A DNA stretch of 21,170 nucleotides from a virus: positions 1-21,170 of IMG/VR virus record IMGVR_UViG_3300031758_000682; one strand, given 5' to 3'. Below the pieces are notes generated by a model. It did no database searches and was not told the origin of the DNA. It was given only the letters and a program-made list of their open reading frames with translations. A program made the position numbers and the translations under genes. This document shows, one piece after another, positions 12,954 through 21,168 of this stretch; position 1 is the stretch's first letter, and each line of letters begins with the position of its first letter.

Positions 12954-13864
12954 TATTTAACTCCGTATAGTAGAATTGAACCGCCATCAAAATTTGCGCT
13001 GTTATCCACAAAAAAAGTTAAACTTGTTATTGCACTTGTTGTATTTACAACTAATAATTTATTTAACGGACTTGAATATGTGTTGGTAGTTTTATTATTT
13101 GCAACTCCCCAAACGCGCCCAATTTTCCAACTAGTTGCATTTGTATAATCATCAAATTCAAAACAAATTAAACCTTGTGCGGCAGCACTATCTTGTTCTG
13201 CTATATACCAGATATTGTCATTCCATCCATTACCTTGTTGTCCACTATTATCGGAATCTGTTCTATGTGAAAGATAAGAATTTGTTGTAATGCCATTTGC
13301 TCGGCCAAAAATCCAATTATCTGATGCAACATCTGGAGTTCTCATTACTAATTTTAATGAATTGTAAGTTTGTGGAATTGATGATATTGTCACCGAATTA
13401 CCTGTTAAAGTGGTTGTGCTAATTAAAGTCATACCACCCGCAGAAGGCGTAGCCCATTTTAATCCAGTAGCCTCTGTGCTATCAGCAGTCAAAACCGTAG
13501 CATTAGCGCCAACACCAAGAACACCTGGTGTTGATGCAGCAGTAGCTGAGAGCAGCGTTCCCTTAGCGGTGAACTGTCCCTTACTGATTGCATCAGCTAA
13601 TGGAACTAACTGTTGAGCGAAGACCTCAATAATATCACCAGTAATAGTGGCATCAATTAAAGTAATAGATGTACCAGTAGTTGCTGTGTAATCATTACCG
13701 CGAGATAGTAGGACACCGTTACGGTATACCTGCTCATACCCTACGTCATAAACCAAAGCAACAGAGTTATCATCTAAACCACTTAAGCTGGTAGTACCAG
13801 CAGTAGGTTGTTTAGACCATCTCGTTCTAAGGGTTGGCGTAACCCCTATTCGGCCAGTTGCCAT
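12953..13864 (-). CDS. Tail fibre protein B, 303 residues
   Basis: The N-terminal 100 residues form an extra module (TSLSGLDDNSVALVYDVGYE, VYRNGVLLSRGNDYT, IIEVFAQQ) typical of phage tail-fibre attachment or carbohydrate-related folds. Residues 101-138 are the shared linker (GTLLSATAAS... VLTADSTEATGLKWA). The remainder begins GGMTLISTTTLTGNSVT and is beta-rich, ending ILLYGVK. Fibre C shares GGMTLIS and an IRLYGVS end, so the distal domains are related in fold but diverged. It is likely a receptor-binding fibre. GGAGG for its ATG lies in the preceding small gene. Confidence 0.7.
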   Translation of the reverse strand: MATGRIGVTPTLRTRWSKQPTAGTTSLSGLDDNSVALVYDVGYEQVYRNGVLLSRGNDYTATTGTSITLIDATITGDIIEVFAQQLVPLADAISKGQFTAKGTLLSATAASTPGVLGVGANATVLTADSTEATGLKWATPSAGGMTLISTTTLTGNSVTISSIPQTYNSLKLVMRTPDVASDNWIFGRANGITTNSYLSHRTDSDNSGQQGNGWNDNIWYIAEQDSAAAQGLICFEFDDYTNATSWKIGRVWGVANNKTTNTYSSPLNKLLVVNTTSAITSLTFFVDNSANFDGGSILLYGVK

Positions 13865-13866
13865 AT

Positions 13867-14082
13867 CTAGTTACCTCCTAGTAGTAGTTGTGCCTCTTCT
13901 TGGGTAATACCAAGTTTAGTTAATAGAGCCTGACGAGCAGTTGTTTTTGCTACGGCTTCGGCTTGATTAATAGCCTGTGCTGCTTGGATATTAGCCTCAT
14001 CAATTTCTTGTTGGGCTATTTCTTCAGCATTTAATTCACGTTCTATTACTTCGCCTGTTTCGCAATTTATTATTCTTTTCAT
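13867..14082 (-). CDS. Small fibre-associated protein, cassette C
   Basis: This 71-residue paralogue of the 12732-12953 product starts MKRIINCETGEVIERELNAE, has the same Ala-rich helical middle, and ends LLTKLGITQEEAQLLLGGN. It overlaps fibre C by TAATG and sits two bases before fibre B, with the final GGA GGT codons acting as the Shine-Dalgarno for fibre B. The pairing of one small protein with each fibre suggests a dedicated chaperone or a short fibre-base protein. Confidence 0.6.
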   Translation of the reverse strand: MKRIINCETGEVIERELNAEEIAQQEIDEANIQAAQAINQAEAVAKTTARQALLTKLGITQEEAQLLLGGN

Positions 14083-14810
14083 TATGAAACTCCATATAAT
14101 CTGATAGTTGTGTTTGTTGTATTAGAAAAAGTGCCTGTGCCGCTTAATCTGACTATATCCAAAGAAGTTATTGCTGTTGTGCTATCAAAATATGACATTC
14201 CATTTTTTACTCTGTATGATCCAGCAGCATTGTCATAATAATCAAAAGTGCAAAATACGCTTTTACCTTTTGTGCTTGATGTATAATTATCAATCAAAAT
14301 ATACCCTTTAACATCTGTTGATAATGCAGCATTATTTGTGCCTTCACCAAAAGCATACATTGCGGTCGGTGAACTATTACCTAAATGAGTTGGTGAATTT
14401 CCTGCAATATTTACAGTTGCACCATTACCACCAGTTGCAGTAAATCCAGCATTATGATAAATGCCGCCTGAATTATTATTAAATCTCATTGCAAAAACGG
14501 TAGCATTATCAGAATGTCTAATTCCAGAATAAATTAAAACTAATTGCTTATAACTGCCTAAAGATGAAAAACTTAAACTGCTCAAAGCACTTGCAACAGT
14601 TTCAGAAATTAAAGTCATTCCACCACTTGCAACAGCAGCCCACTTTAATCCTGTGGCTGTAGTTGAGTCTGCTGTGAGGACTGTGTCGTTAGCGCCCACC
14701 GCGATACGAGCAGGGGTATCTGCTGCCGTAGCAGTAATTAGATCTCCCTTAGCATCTACAATCGTAGGTTGTATACCACCTTCTACTGAAGGTAATCTTC
14801 CTGTTGTCAT
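14082..14810 (-). CDS. Tail fibre protein C, 242 residues
   Basis: A short N-terminus (MTTGRLPSVEGG) leads to the shared linker (residues 20-59: AKGDLITATAADTPARIAVG... VLTADSTTATGLKWA). The distal part (GGMTLISETVASALSSLSF, YKQLVLIYSGIRHS, then FAMRFNN and YILIDNYTSS) is a beta-rich jelly-roll-like domain ending IRLYGVS. It is probably one of three host-recognition fibres or a fibre segment. It starts one base after the preceding gene's stop and lacks the extra N-terminal module of fibre B. Confidence 0.68.
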   Translation of the reverse strand: MTTGRLPSVEGGIQPTIVDAKGDLITATAADTPARIAVGANDTVLTADSTTATGLKWAAVASGGMTLISETVASALSSLSFSSLGSYKQLVLIYSGIRHSDNATVFAMRFNNNSGGIYHNAGFTATGGNGATVNIAGNSPTHLGNSSPTAMYAFGEGTNNAALSTDVKGYILIDNYTSSTKGKSVFCTFDYYDNAAGSYRVKNGMSYFDSTTAITSLDIVRLSGTGTFSNTTNTTIRLYGVS

Positions 14811-14811
14811 A

Positions 14812-15141
14812 TTAAGAAATCTCGCTTCCGAAGGCTCCGAAGGACATTGTGGCTGTTGATGAGTAAACTGTGATTACATCTGTAGCATTAAGCGTGATAC
14901 CAAGTGTTAAAGTATCTGAAGCGTTAGCTGGTAGTGATACATCATATGCAATGTATTGACTTGTTGCTAATGCTGCTCCTGCAACTCGTATCGCAATGCG
15001 ATAGGTAGCAGCAGTTGCTGCTTGGTTACAGATTGTTACAGTTGATACTACTGTCTGTGTAGCTGATGGTACTGTGTATAGAGTTGTTGCTGTTGTTGCG
15101 CTTGGGTTGCTTTGACCAAGCACCTTGTAAGTTGTTGCCAT
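14812..15141 (-). CDS. Small beta-sandwich virion protein, 109 residues
   Basis: The product is rich in Thr, Ala and Val with alternating beta-strand patterns (TTLYTVPSATQTVVSTVTICN, YRIAIRVAGAAL, DTLTLGITLNATDVITVY). It resembles small structural proteins encoded beside fibres in many phages, probably a fibre or neck decoration with an immunoglobulin-like sandwich. AAGGAGAT lies about ten bases before the ATG. No enzymatic motif is present. It is coupled to fibre C downstream (one-base gap). Confidence 0.6.
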   Translation of the reverse strand: MATTYKVLGQSNPSATTATTLYTVPSATQTVVSTVTICNQAATAATYRIAIRVAGAALATSQYIAYDVSLPANASDTLTLGITLNATDVITVYSSTATMSFGAFGSEIS

Positions 15142-15166
15142 TGTTTTTTATCTCCTTAGTGTTTGG

Positions 15167-15544
15167 TTAGCCGCCCATTAGCATAAGACCAGATACTGGA
15201 TCTCCTGATCCACCATCTAATCCTGCTTCAAAAGCGTTTAGATCATCTGATGTTAGAACGTGGCGTACTGTTGCTCCTGCAGAATGTGTTACTGCACTAG
15301 ATCCAGCGCCACCTCTAACAATTGTAAAAGTATCTGATGTTACTGCAGTAGCAAATACAATCTCTTCGTTGGTAGTATCGGGATCAAGTGCTAATGTGAA
15401 CTGATCTACGTTACCAGCAGCGAGGGTTACACCACCAAGTAGTGCTGAACCCGTACCACTAGCAACAGTTAAAGTTGTCTGGCTATTTGATATACCAGAT
15501 GCAAGCGTTGACTCAACGCTGATAGACGAGAACTTGCGGGTCAT
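15167..15544 (-). CDS. Small virion protein, 125 residues
   Basis: The sequence (SSISVESTLASGISNSQTTL, LDPDTTNEEIVFATAVTSDTFTIVRG, then THSAGATVRHVLTSDD) is a beta-rich pattern found in phage tail-fibre-base or baseplate proteins, where the EEIVFAT...FTIVRGG stretch recurs. The adaptor-like protein at 15983-16879 contains a related stretch (IDDELIWIDNFSTASNTLNVAPGFGRG), suggesting a shared small domain. A structural role is inferred from this and from its place before the fibre cassettes. Confidence 0.58.
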   Translation of the reverse strand: MTRKFSSISVESTLASGISNSQTTLTVASGTGSALLGGVTLAAGNVDQFTLALDPDTTNEEIVFATAVTSDTFTIVRGGAGSSAVTHSAGATVRHVLTSDDLNAFEAGLDGGSGDPVSGLMLMGG

Positions 15545-15557
15545 TTCTTTCCTTACT

Positions 15558-15986
15558 CTATTTGGTGTAGTGTTTTAGATAGTCTATTGCTGAACACAAG
15601 ATATCTATATCATCTTGTAGCAGTCCTAAGCCTGTATTGCATTTGTGACATAGGACTCCTCGTTTTTGTTTTGTTTTGTGATCGTGATCAGCGCACCAAT
15701 CAGATCTACCAGAATCAGTAGTGCCACATATAGCACATCTATAGTTCTGTTCTTTTAACTTACTGTCAAAATCTTCTTGAGTAAATCCAGATATTTTAAA
15801 CCTGTTCCAGACTCTTAATCTTTCTCTATTTTTCTTTAAACTTTCTGGTGATGGTTTGTACTTACTTCTACATACTCTACATTGACTATGTCTACCATCT
15901 GGTCTATTTTTATTTTTAGAAAAATCTTTAAGATATTTTTTCTTTTTACAAGTACTACATTTCTTATTAGGTAACCGTTTGTTCAT
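15558..15986 (-). CDS. Endonuclease VII-like HNH homing nuclease, copy 2
   Basis: The arrangement matches copy 1: N-terminal zinc ribbon (C10, C13, C36, C39), CAICG (84-88), CADHDHKT (98-105) with catalytic D100/H101, and RGVLCHKCN (109-117). Lys/Arg content is high, as expected for a DNA-binding homing enzyme. It is inserted between the adaptor-like gene (ATGA overlap, 15983-15986) and the small virion protein gene, interrupting the structural block. The two copies are only moderately similar outside the catalytic motifs, so they probably arrived separately. Confidence 0.85.
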   Translation of the reverse strand: MNKRLPNKKCSTCKKKKYLKDFSKNKNRPDGRHSQCRVCRSKYKPSPESLKKNRERLRVWNRFKISGFTQEDFDSKLKEQNYRCAICGTTDSGRSDWCADHDHKTKQKRGVLCHKCNTGLGLLQDDIDILCSAIDYLKHYTK

Positions 15987-16879
15987 CGTACGTAGTGTAG
16001 CCTAATAGGATATTTGTCTTGCAGTTTAAGTGCTTCCTCGTTAAGTCTTTGTTGATACAAAGCGTAGATATAACGAGAATTATTAGCGCCAGCTCCTGAA
16101 GGGATCTTAGAATCTGCAAGATCTGACTCTGCTGAGGTTAAAGATATTCTTCCTGAATCCACAAAGGATAGTAACTTGTAGGCTGCACCTAGTGTTACTA
16201 CATCTTGAGATGACTCAGGAAGTCCAGTTACATCAGCAAAATCATCAGAGTTATTTTCTAAAGTATCTGGAGTGGTAGTGTAATAAACTTGAACTGTTCT
16301 ACCAGGTTGTATGTTCTCATAAATATTAATTGTGTTAGTACTATTAAAGGTAGCGATATTAGCCATACCATCTGCTCTCCAGCGATTAACTGGTAACCAC
16401 TCTTTAGATGAACCAGTAGTCTGCCAAGATACAAACAAGATTTGTTCTAGATCATCTGGTAGTGCATATGTAGTTTGACTTGCGTTAAAGGTAAAAGTGA
16501 ATGAATCTACTGCCCATAGTTTAGGATACAAAGAGTTGATAGTATCGTTGATAGCCTTCTTAATTGAGATTCTAGGAAATGATGGAGATAAAGTTACTTG
16601 AGCATATTGAGCGTGTGATGTAGGTGTAGATCCTTGATATCCTCTACCAAAGCCTGGTGCTACGTTTAGAGTATTAGATGCAGTACTGAAGTTATCAATC
16701 CAAATTAACTCATCATCAATTTCAATAGGACCTTTAGCTAGGTTAGATGATGAACCCACCACCATACTTGTAGCAACGCTATTTATTGCAGCGTTAAGAT
16801 AGGTCAGGCGATCTTGCTTCAAGGTGTAACCTTGTAGATTGGTCTTTACCTCGTTGACCATTTCATTAAACGTTGCCAT
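15983..16879 (-). CDS. Head-tail adaptor-like structural protein, 298 residues
   Basis: An N-terminal helix with MATFNEMVNEVKTNLQGY and a segment IDDELIWIDNFSTASNTLNV, then GFGRGYQGSTPTSHAQYAQV, resemble proteins that sit at the head-tail junction. The middle (ISIKKAINDTINSLYPKLWAV, then TYALPDDLEQILFV) and the helical C-terminus (DVVTLGAAYKLLSFVDSGRI) fit adaptor or connector proteins of tailed phages. No family can be named firmly. It overlaps the GT2 gene upstream by 14 bases and the endonuclease downstream by 4. Confidence 0.5.
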   Translation of the reverse strand: MATFNEMVNEVKTNLQGYTLKQDRLTYLNAAINSVATSMVVGSSSNLAKGPIEIDDELIWIDNFSTASNTLNVAPGFGRGYQGSTPTSHAQYAQVTLSPSFPRISIKKAINDTINSLYPKLWAVDSFTFTFNASQTTYALPDDLEQILFVSWQTTGSSKEWLPVNRWRADGMANIATFNSTNTINIYENIQPGRTVQVYYTTTPDTLENNSDDFADVTGLPESSQDVVTLGAAYKLLSFVDSGRISLTSAESDLADSKIPSGAGANNSRYIYALYQQRLNEEALKLQDKYPIRLHYVR

Positions 16880-17918
16880 TCATTTTCTCCTTATAGAATT
16901 GCATATTCTTTTTTAATCTCTCATCGTTAGGGCTTAACTTAAGAGCAATCTTTCCGAACTTATATGCTTCTTTCCAGTTACCTAATTGCCAAGCTGAGAC
17001 TGCAACTAGATCTGCAGCCATATGACCCCAAGCCCAAGATTCACTCATAAAGCCTGTGGTTTTTTCTGTGATACCAAATGCAACCTTTGATGAATAGTTG
17101 CACTCTTTCCACTGTTTCTTTTCGTAGTAGTAATTAGCAAGTGCTAAGACTGCTTCTCTACTTTGATATACTTCAGTGCCTTGTGTTAAGTATTCCTCAG
17201 CATTTGCTGGATCACACTTTGCCATAAGGCGAAGTGCAAATCCTTTTTCTGCTGGAAACTTTGATATCTCAACATAGCGTTTAAATACTTCTAACGCCTT
17301 CTCAAAATTCTCTTTGTAATAATATTCTCTAGCAAGATAGTAAAGATTTCTTGGCTCAGGATTTTCCTCTGCTGCCATCTCTAACATCGGTAGGTAGTAA
17401 CTTCTAATCTTAGAGTTATCTGGTTTATGCCAAACCTCTATATTATATCTCTTAGTTACTTCTTTCTTACCGTATGTTCTAGGCACCTCGTGAACTGGAT
17501 GGGACCAATAAACATTCTTTCTTCTATGGATTCTAAAGCCATCAAACTCGTGCTTAGGAGTTCCATCTTCATTAAAGTCTGTTATGAATCTATAGTAGGC
17601 TCTATCAACATCATCTGCTAAAGCCTTCTCTAATTCACTTCTCCACTCACCGACTAGCATCTCATCCATATCTAATGCGATACACCAGTCAACATCTAGT
17701 GGTAATGAAGCAAGTGCATAATTCCTTGCCACATCAAATCTAAAAGGATCTACTGCACATTCAACTACATTAATACCTAGATCTTTAGCGATCTTAACAG
17801 TATCATCTTCTGAACCAGTGTCACAGATTAAAAAGTAATCTGCTCCCTTTGCTGAGTCAAACCAACGTTTGACGTGCTTTGCTTCATTCTTAGCAATCGT
17901 ATAGACAGCTACCTTCAA
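16866..17918 (-). CDS. GT2-family glycosyltransferase with TPR-like C-terminal region
   Basis: The N-terminal GT-A domain opens with VAVYTIAKNEAKHVKRW, has ICDTGSEDDT (31-40) and the metal-binding DMDE (83-86, ALDMDEML), typical of GT2 family enzymes that transfer sugars from nucleotide-sugars. The C-terminal half (about 190-345) is helical with repeats such as NLYYLAREYYYKENFEKALEVF, a tetratricopeptide pattern that often binds a protein acceptor. No membrane segment is seen, so it acts in the cytoplasm. It overlaps the GT25 gene by ATGA. Together they follow the collagen-like fibre and may glycosylate it. Confidence 0.85.
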   Translation of the reverse strand: MKVAVYTIAKNEAKHVKRWFDSAKGADYFLICDTGSEDDTVKIAKDLGINVVECAVDPFRFDVARNYALASLPLDVDWCIALDMDEMLVGEWRSELEKALADDVDRAYYRFITDFNEDGTPKHEFDGFRIHRRKNVYWSHPVHEVPRTYGKKEVTKRYNIEVWHKPDNSKIRSYYLPMLEMAAEENPEPRNLYYLAREYYYKENFEKALEVFKRYVEISKFPAEKGFALRLMAKCDPANAEEYLTQGTEVYQSREAVLALANYYYEKKQWKECNYSSKVAFGITEKTTGFMSESWAWGHMAADLVAVSAWQLGNWKEAYKFGKIALKLSPNDERLKKNMQFYKEKMNGNV

Positions 17919-18496
17919 AAGTCATTCACCTCTTTAAGTCGTAGATCAGAGTACGAGGGGAATTGTACTACTAAGTTAGGCTGTGTTATATATGCTTTAA
18001 GATCTTTAGCAAAATCTCTTAGACCGATATCTATATAGGAATTATAATCTTCAAGTTTATTTATGAAGTATTCTAATCTACTAGGATTTATACAGTAGGC
18101 TTGAGATCCTGTTGTTAATACTTGAATACCCCAATGACGATTAACCATTCTTACTAGGCCAACCTCTTTAGGAACTAATGCTCCGAGATAAAATATATCC
18201 CAATCTTCAGGCAATGTTTGCATTACCTTTTCAAACTTCTCATTGAAGTCTTCTACGAACTGAGCATCATCTTCTAGTATTAAAACTTTTTGTCCTGCTA
18301 TTTGTTTCATTACCTGTAGATGACTTTGTAACCCTGCGACTATTGGATCTATACCAAGTTGCTTACCATCTACTGCAGAAAATCTTTCATATTGGATATC
18401 TAACTTCTCTAGTTGAGGAGCTAGCTTTTCCATACGATCTGTTCTTCTATCAAGATTAATTACTATAACCTTGTCAAAGAAATCGTTTACCTTCAC
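17915..18496 (-). CDS. GT25-family glycosyltransferase (LPS/collagen-type)
   Basis: The start KVIVINLDRRTDRMEK (9-24), the SAVDGKQLG segment (40-48), GLQSHLQVMK (55-64) and LILEDDAQF (72-80, acidic EDD) are hallmarks of GT25. This family contains bacterial lipooligosaccharide galactosyltransferases and the animal collagen galactosyltransferases. At 193 residues it is a compact, complete domain without a membrane anchor. The gene begins nine bases after the collagen-like fibre stop and overlaps GT2 by four. The neighbourhood suggests a collagen-like acceptor. The sugar and acceptor are not established by sequence. Confidence 0.85.
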   Translation of the reverse strand: MKVNDFFDKVIVINLDRRTDRMEKLAPQLEKLDIQYERFSAVDGKQLGIDPIVAGLQSHLQVMKQIAGQKVLILEDDAQFVEDFNEKFEKVMQTLPEDWDIFYLGALVPKEVGLVRMVNRHWGIQVLTTGSQAYCINPSRLEYFINKLEDYNSYIDIGLRDFAKDLKAYITQPNLVVQFPSYSDLRLKEVNDF

Positions 18497-18505
18497 TAGG
18501 TGAGT

Positions 18506-19784
<1,279 letters not shown>

Positions 19785-19788
<4 letters not shown>

Positions 19789-20072
19789 GAGGATATCAAC
19801 CTTAATGCTGCTGCCGCAGCTAGTCCCGTACTGGATGCTAGTTGATTACAAACTCCAGTAAAATCTTTCCAAGCAGACTTATCAGTATTACCAGCAATCT
19901 GATTTAAAACACCAACAGTATCTGAAACAGTTAAGGTAACAGTTCTTTGAGCAGCCCATTGGCGAGCAGCCAATGCTTCTCCTACCATTGCCGAAGGATC
20001 TCTATAAGTGCCACCATTGGCAAGGCGATTTAACTCATCGCTAAGAGTTGTACCTGCTACACCTAGTGCCAC
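19785..20072 (-). CDS. Hypothetical structural protein, 95 residues
   Basis: Begins at GTG 20072, with GGAGAG a few bases upstream. The sequence (GTTLSDELNRLANGGTYRDP, then EALAARQWAAQRTVTL, VGVLNQIAGN) is helical with a conserved-looking GGTYRDP segment. It resembles small proteins encoded ahead of phage fibre genes. It carries no motif that assigns a function. It overlaps the next gene by ATGA. Confidence 0.55.
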
Positions 20073-20082
20073 TTATCTCTCC

Positions 20083-20250
20083 TTACTTCTTCTTTGTTTT
20101 TCTTGCTACTGCTGCGTTATCTATTAGATTTGGATATGGTCTACCAGCAGCCTTTGCTCTTGCTTTAGCAGCACTCTTTTGTGCTGGTGTTAATTTCTTA
20201 GAAGTTTTCTTAGGGTTCTTCTTATCCCAAAATGCTACTTTCTTTTTCAC
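20083..20250 (-). CDS. Lys-rich small protein, 55 residues
   Basis: I choose GTG 20250 as start: it overlaps the TGA of the preceding gene (GTGA) and AAGGTG lies five bases upstream. A longer in-frame TTG start at 20271 would fall inside the previous gene without such a signal. The product (KKKVAFWDKKNPKKTSKK, SAAKARAKAAGRPYPNLIDNAA, ending RKTKKK) is very basic and probably binds nucleic acid or packaged DNA. Similar short basic proteins occur in clusters in environmental phage genomes. Function is unknown. Confidence 0.6.
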   Translation of the reverse strand: MKKKVAFWDKKNPKKTSKKLTPAQKSAAKARAKAAGRPYPNLIDNAAVARKTKKK

Positions 20251-20522
20251 CACTTCACCTTGTCCGCCCAATACGCTGCAGACATCTTGCCCTTGGCAAT
20301 ATTCTTAGCGTGACGAGCTTTAAATGATTTTTGTCTTGCAGTTGGTTTCCTATCACCAGTTACGCCTTGCTGTCCAAAGCGTATAGTTTTAACTTGTGAT
20401 CCTTCTTTAGCGACCACAACGTGACTTTTCTTAGGATGACTAGGAGTTCTCTTAGGTTTATTAAAACCAGATACTCCCGCCCTAGCGAGTCTTGGATCCT
20501 TCTTGCTTGCCATATACTCCAT
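20247..20522 (-). CDS. Basic conserved phage protein, 91 residues
   Basis: The sequence (KKDPRLARAGVSGFNKPKR, TPSHPKKSHVVVAKEG, KTIRFGQQGVTGD, SFKARHAKNIAKGKMSAAYWAD) matches a small basic protein that recurs in aquatic phage genomes. The KSHVVVAKEG...IRFGQQG and RHAKNIAKGKMSAAYWADKVKW segments are the recognisable parts. A role in the virion or in DNA binding is only inferred from charge and position. Either ATG 20522 or ATG 20513 could start it; AGGA lies four bases before the former. It overlaps the 50-residue gene by 41 bases. Confidence 0.65.
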   Translation of the reverse strand: MEYMASKKDPRLARAGVSGFNKPKRTPSHPKKSHVVVAKEGSQVKTIRFGQQGVTGDRKPTARQKSFKARHAKNIAKGKMSAAYWADKVKW

Positions 20523-20634
20523 ACTTTCCTAATACTGCTCTGATAGATCCATTCTTATTAAGACGAACTACCATTCCATTCTTAATCTGAACTGGATTAA
20601 AACCATCGTGGCGCTTGTAGCTACCAGATGACAT
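20482..20634 (-). CDS. Small hypothetical protein, 50 residues
   Basis: ATG 20634 overlaps the TAA of the preceding gene (TAATG), and the frame ends at TAG 20482. The peptide (MSSGSYKRHDGFNPVQIKNG, then VVRLNKNGSIRAVLGKYG) looks like a compact beta hairpin-rich protein. It matches no family I recognise. It belongs to the chain of tiny coupled genes leading into the structural block. Confidence 0.55.
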   Translation of the reverse strand: MSSGSYKRHDGFNPVQIKNGMVVRLNKNGSIRAVLGKYGVYGKQEGSKTR

Positions 20635-20795
20635 TACTTCTTTTTCTTCTTAGACATTCCTGCCTCTGAAAGAGCAATAGCAATTGCTTGCTTCTTAGAC
20701 TTAACCTTCTTGGCAGACTTGCCAATATTCAGTTGGCCCTTCTTAAACTCTTTCATTACTTTGGCAACCTTCTTAGCGCCTTTTGATTTCTTCAT
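20634..20795 (-). CDS. DUF6496-like Lys-rich small protein, 53 residues
   Basis: ATG 20795 overlaps the preceding stop (ATGA). The central motif KVMKEFKKGQLNIG followed by KSKKQAIAIALSEAG matches the VM.EFK.G.L.....KQAIAIALSEA pattern of DUF6496, a small protein often seen in phages and bacteria whose role is unknown. The Lys-rich ends suggest nucleic-acid contact. It is coupled to the 50-residue gene by TAATG. Confidence 0.72.
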   Translation of the reverse strand: MKKSKGAKKVAKVMKEFKKGQLNIGKSAKKVKSKKQAIAIALSEAGMSKKKKK

Positions 20796-20956
20796 TGGCG
20801 AGGTGCTGCCTTAGCAGGAGAACCAGTTTGGATTGAATCGTAGGTCATATACTTACGATTAGATTCCTCTTGGCGTTCTGCGTTTGGATAAACATCCAAC
20901 TTAACGTTTAGATCTGGGCGAGTCTCGTAGACTACGCCATCATCTGTCTCTTTCAT
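20792..20956 (-). CDS. Small hypothetical protein, 54 residues
   Basis: The frame runs from ATG 20956 (TAATG overlap) to TGA 20792 (ATGA overlap). The peptide (MKETDDGVVYETRPDLNVKL, AERQEESNRKYMTYDSI) is acidic at the start and contrasts with its basic neighbours. No family is recognised. Coupling at both ends and phage-like packing support it as a gene. Confidence 0.55.
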   Translation of the reverse strand: MKETDDGVVYETRPDLNVKLDVYPNAERQEESNRKYMTYDSIQTGSPAKAAPRQ

Positions 20957-21075
20957 TATTTCTTTTTTCCCATCTTTTTCATAGCCATCTTTGCGCCTGA
21001 TTTTTTGGCTGCTTTCTTAGCCATTGCTTTTCCCTTTTTTGTATATGGGAATTTCTTTCCGTTTACCATTGGCAT
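20956..21075 (-). CDS. Very basic small protein, 39 residues
   Basis: ATG 21075 has AAGGGG about six bases upstream. The peptide begins MPMVNGKKFPYTKKG and is mostly Lys, Ala and Met (KAMAKKAAKKSGAKMAMKKM). Comparable MPxVxGKKFPYTxKG micro-proteins are common in aquatic phage genomes, with no known function; the charge suggests DNA or RNA binding, perhaps inside the capsid. It overlaps the next gene by TAATG. Confidence 0.6.
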   Translation of the reverse strand: MPMVNGKKFPYTKKGKAMAKKAAKKSGAKMAMKKMGKKK

Positions 21076-21078
21076 TGT

Positions 21079-21168
21079 TTACCCCTTATAGGTTAGGTTG
21101 ATTCCGTCAAATGCTTTACCAGCTTTGTCGGAAAGTGAGACTGCGGCATCAATATCTTTCTGCCTTGT
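21079..21168 (-). CDS. C-terminal fragment of a gene that extends past the right edge
   Basis: An open frame from the right window edge ends at TAA 21079. About 29 residues are visible (including ALSDKAGKAFDG-like AVSLSDKAGKAFDGINLTYKG at the end), too few to identify. Its last codons (AAG GGG) provide the Shine-Dalgarno for the next gene, which supports this frame as coding. Confidence 0.5.
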   Translation of the reverse strand, partial: TRQKDIDAAVSLSDKAGKAFDGINLTYKG

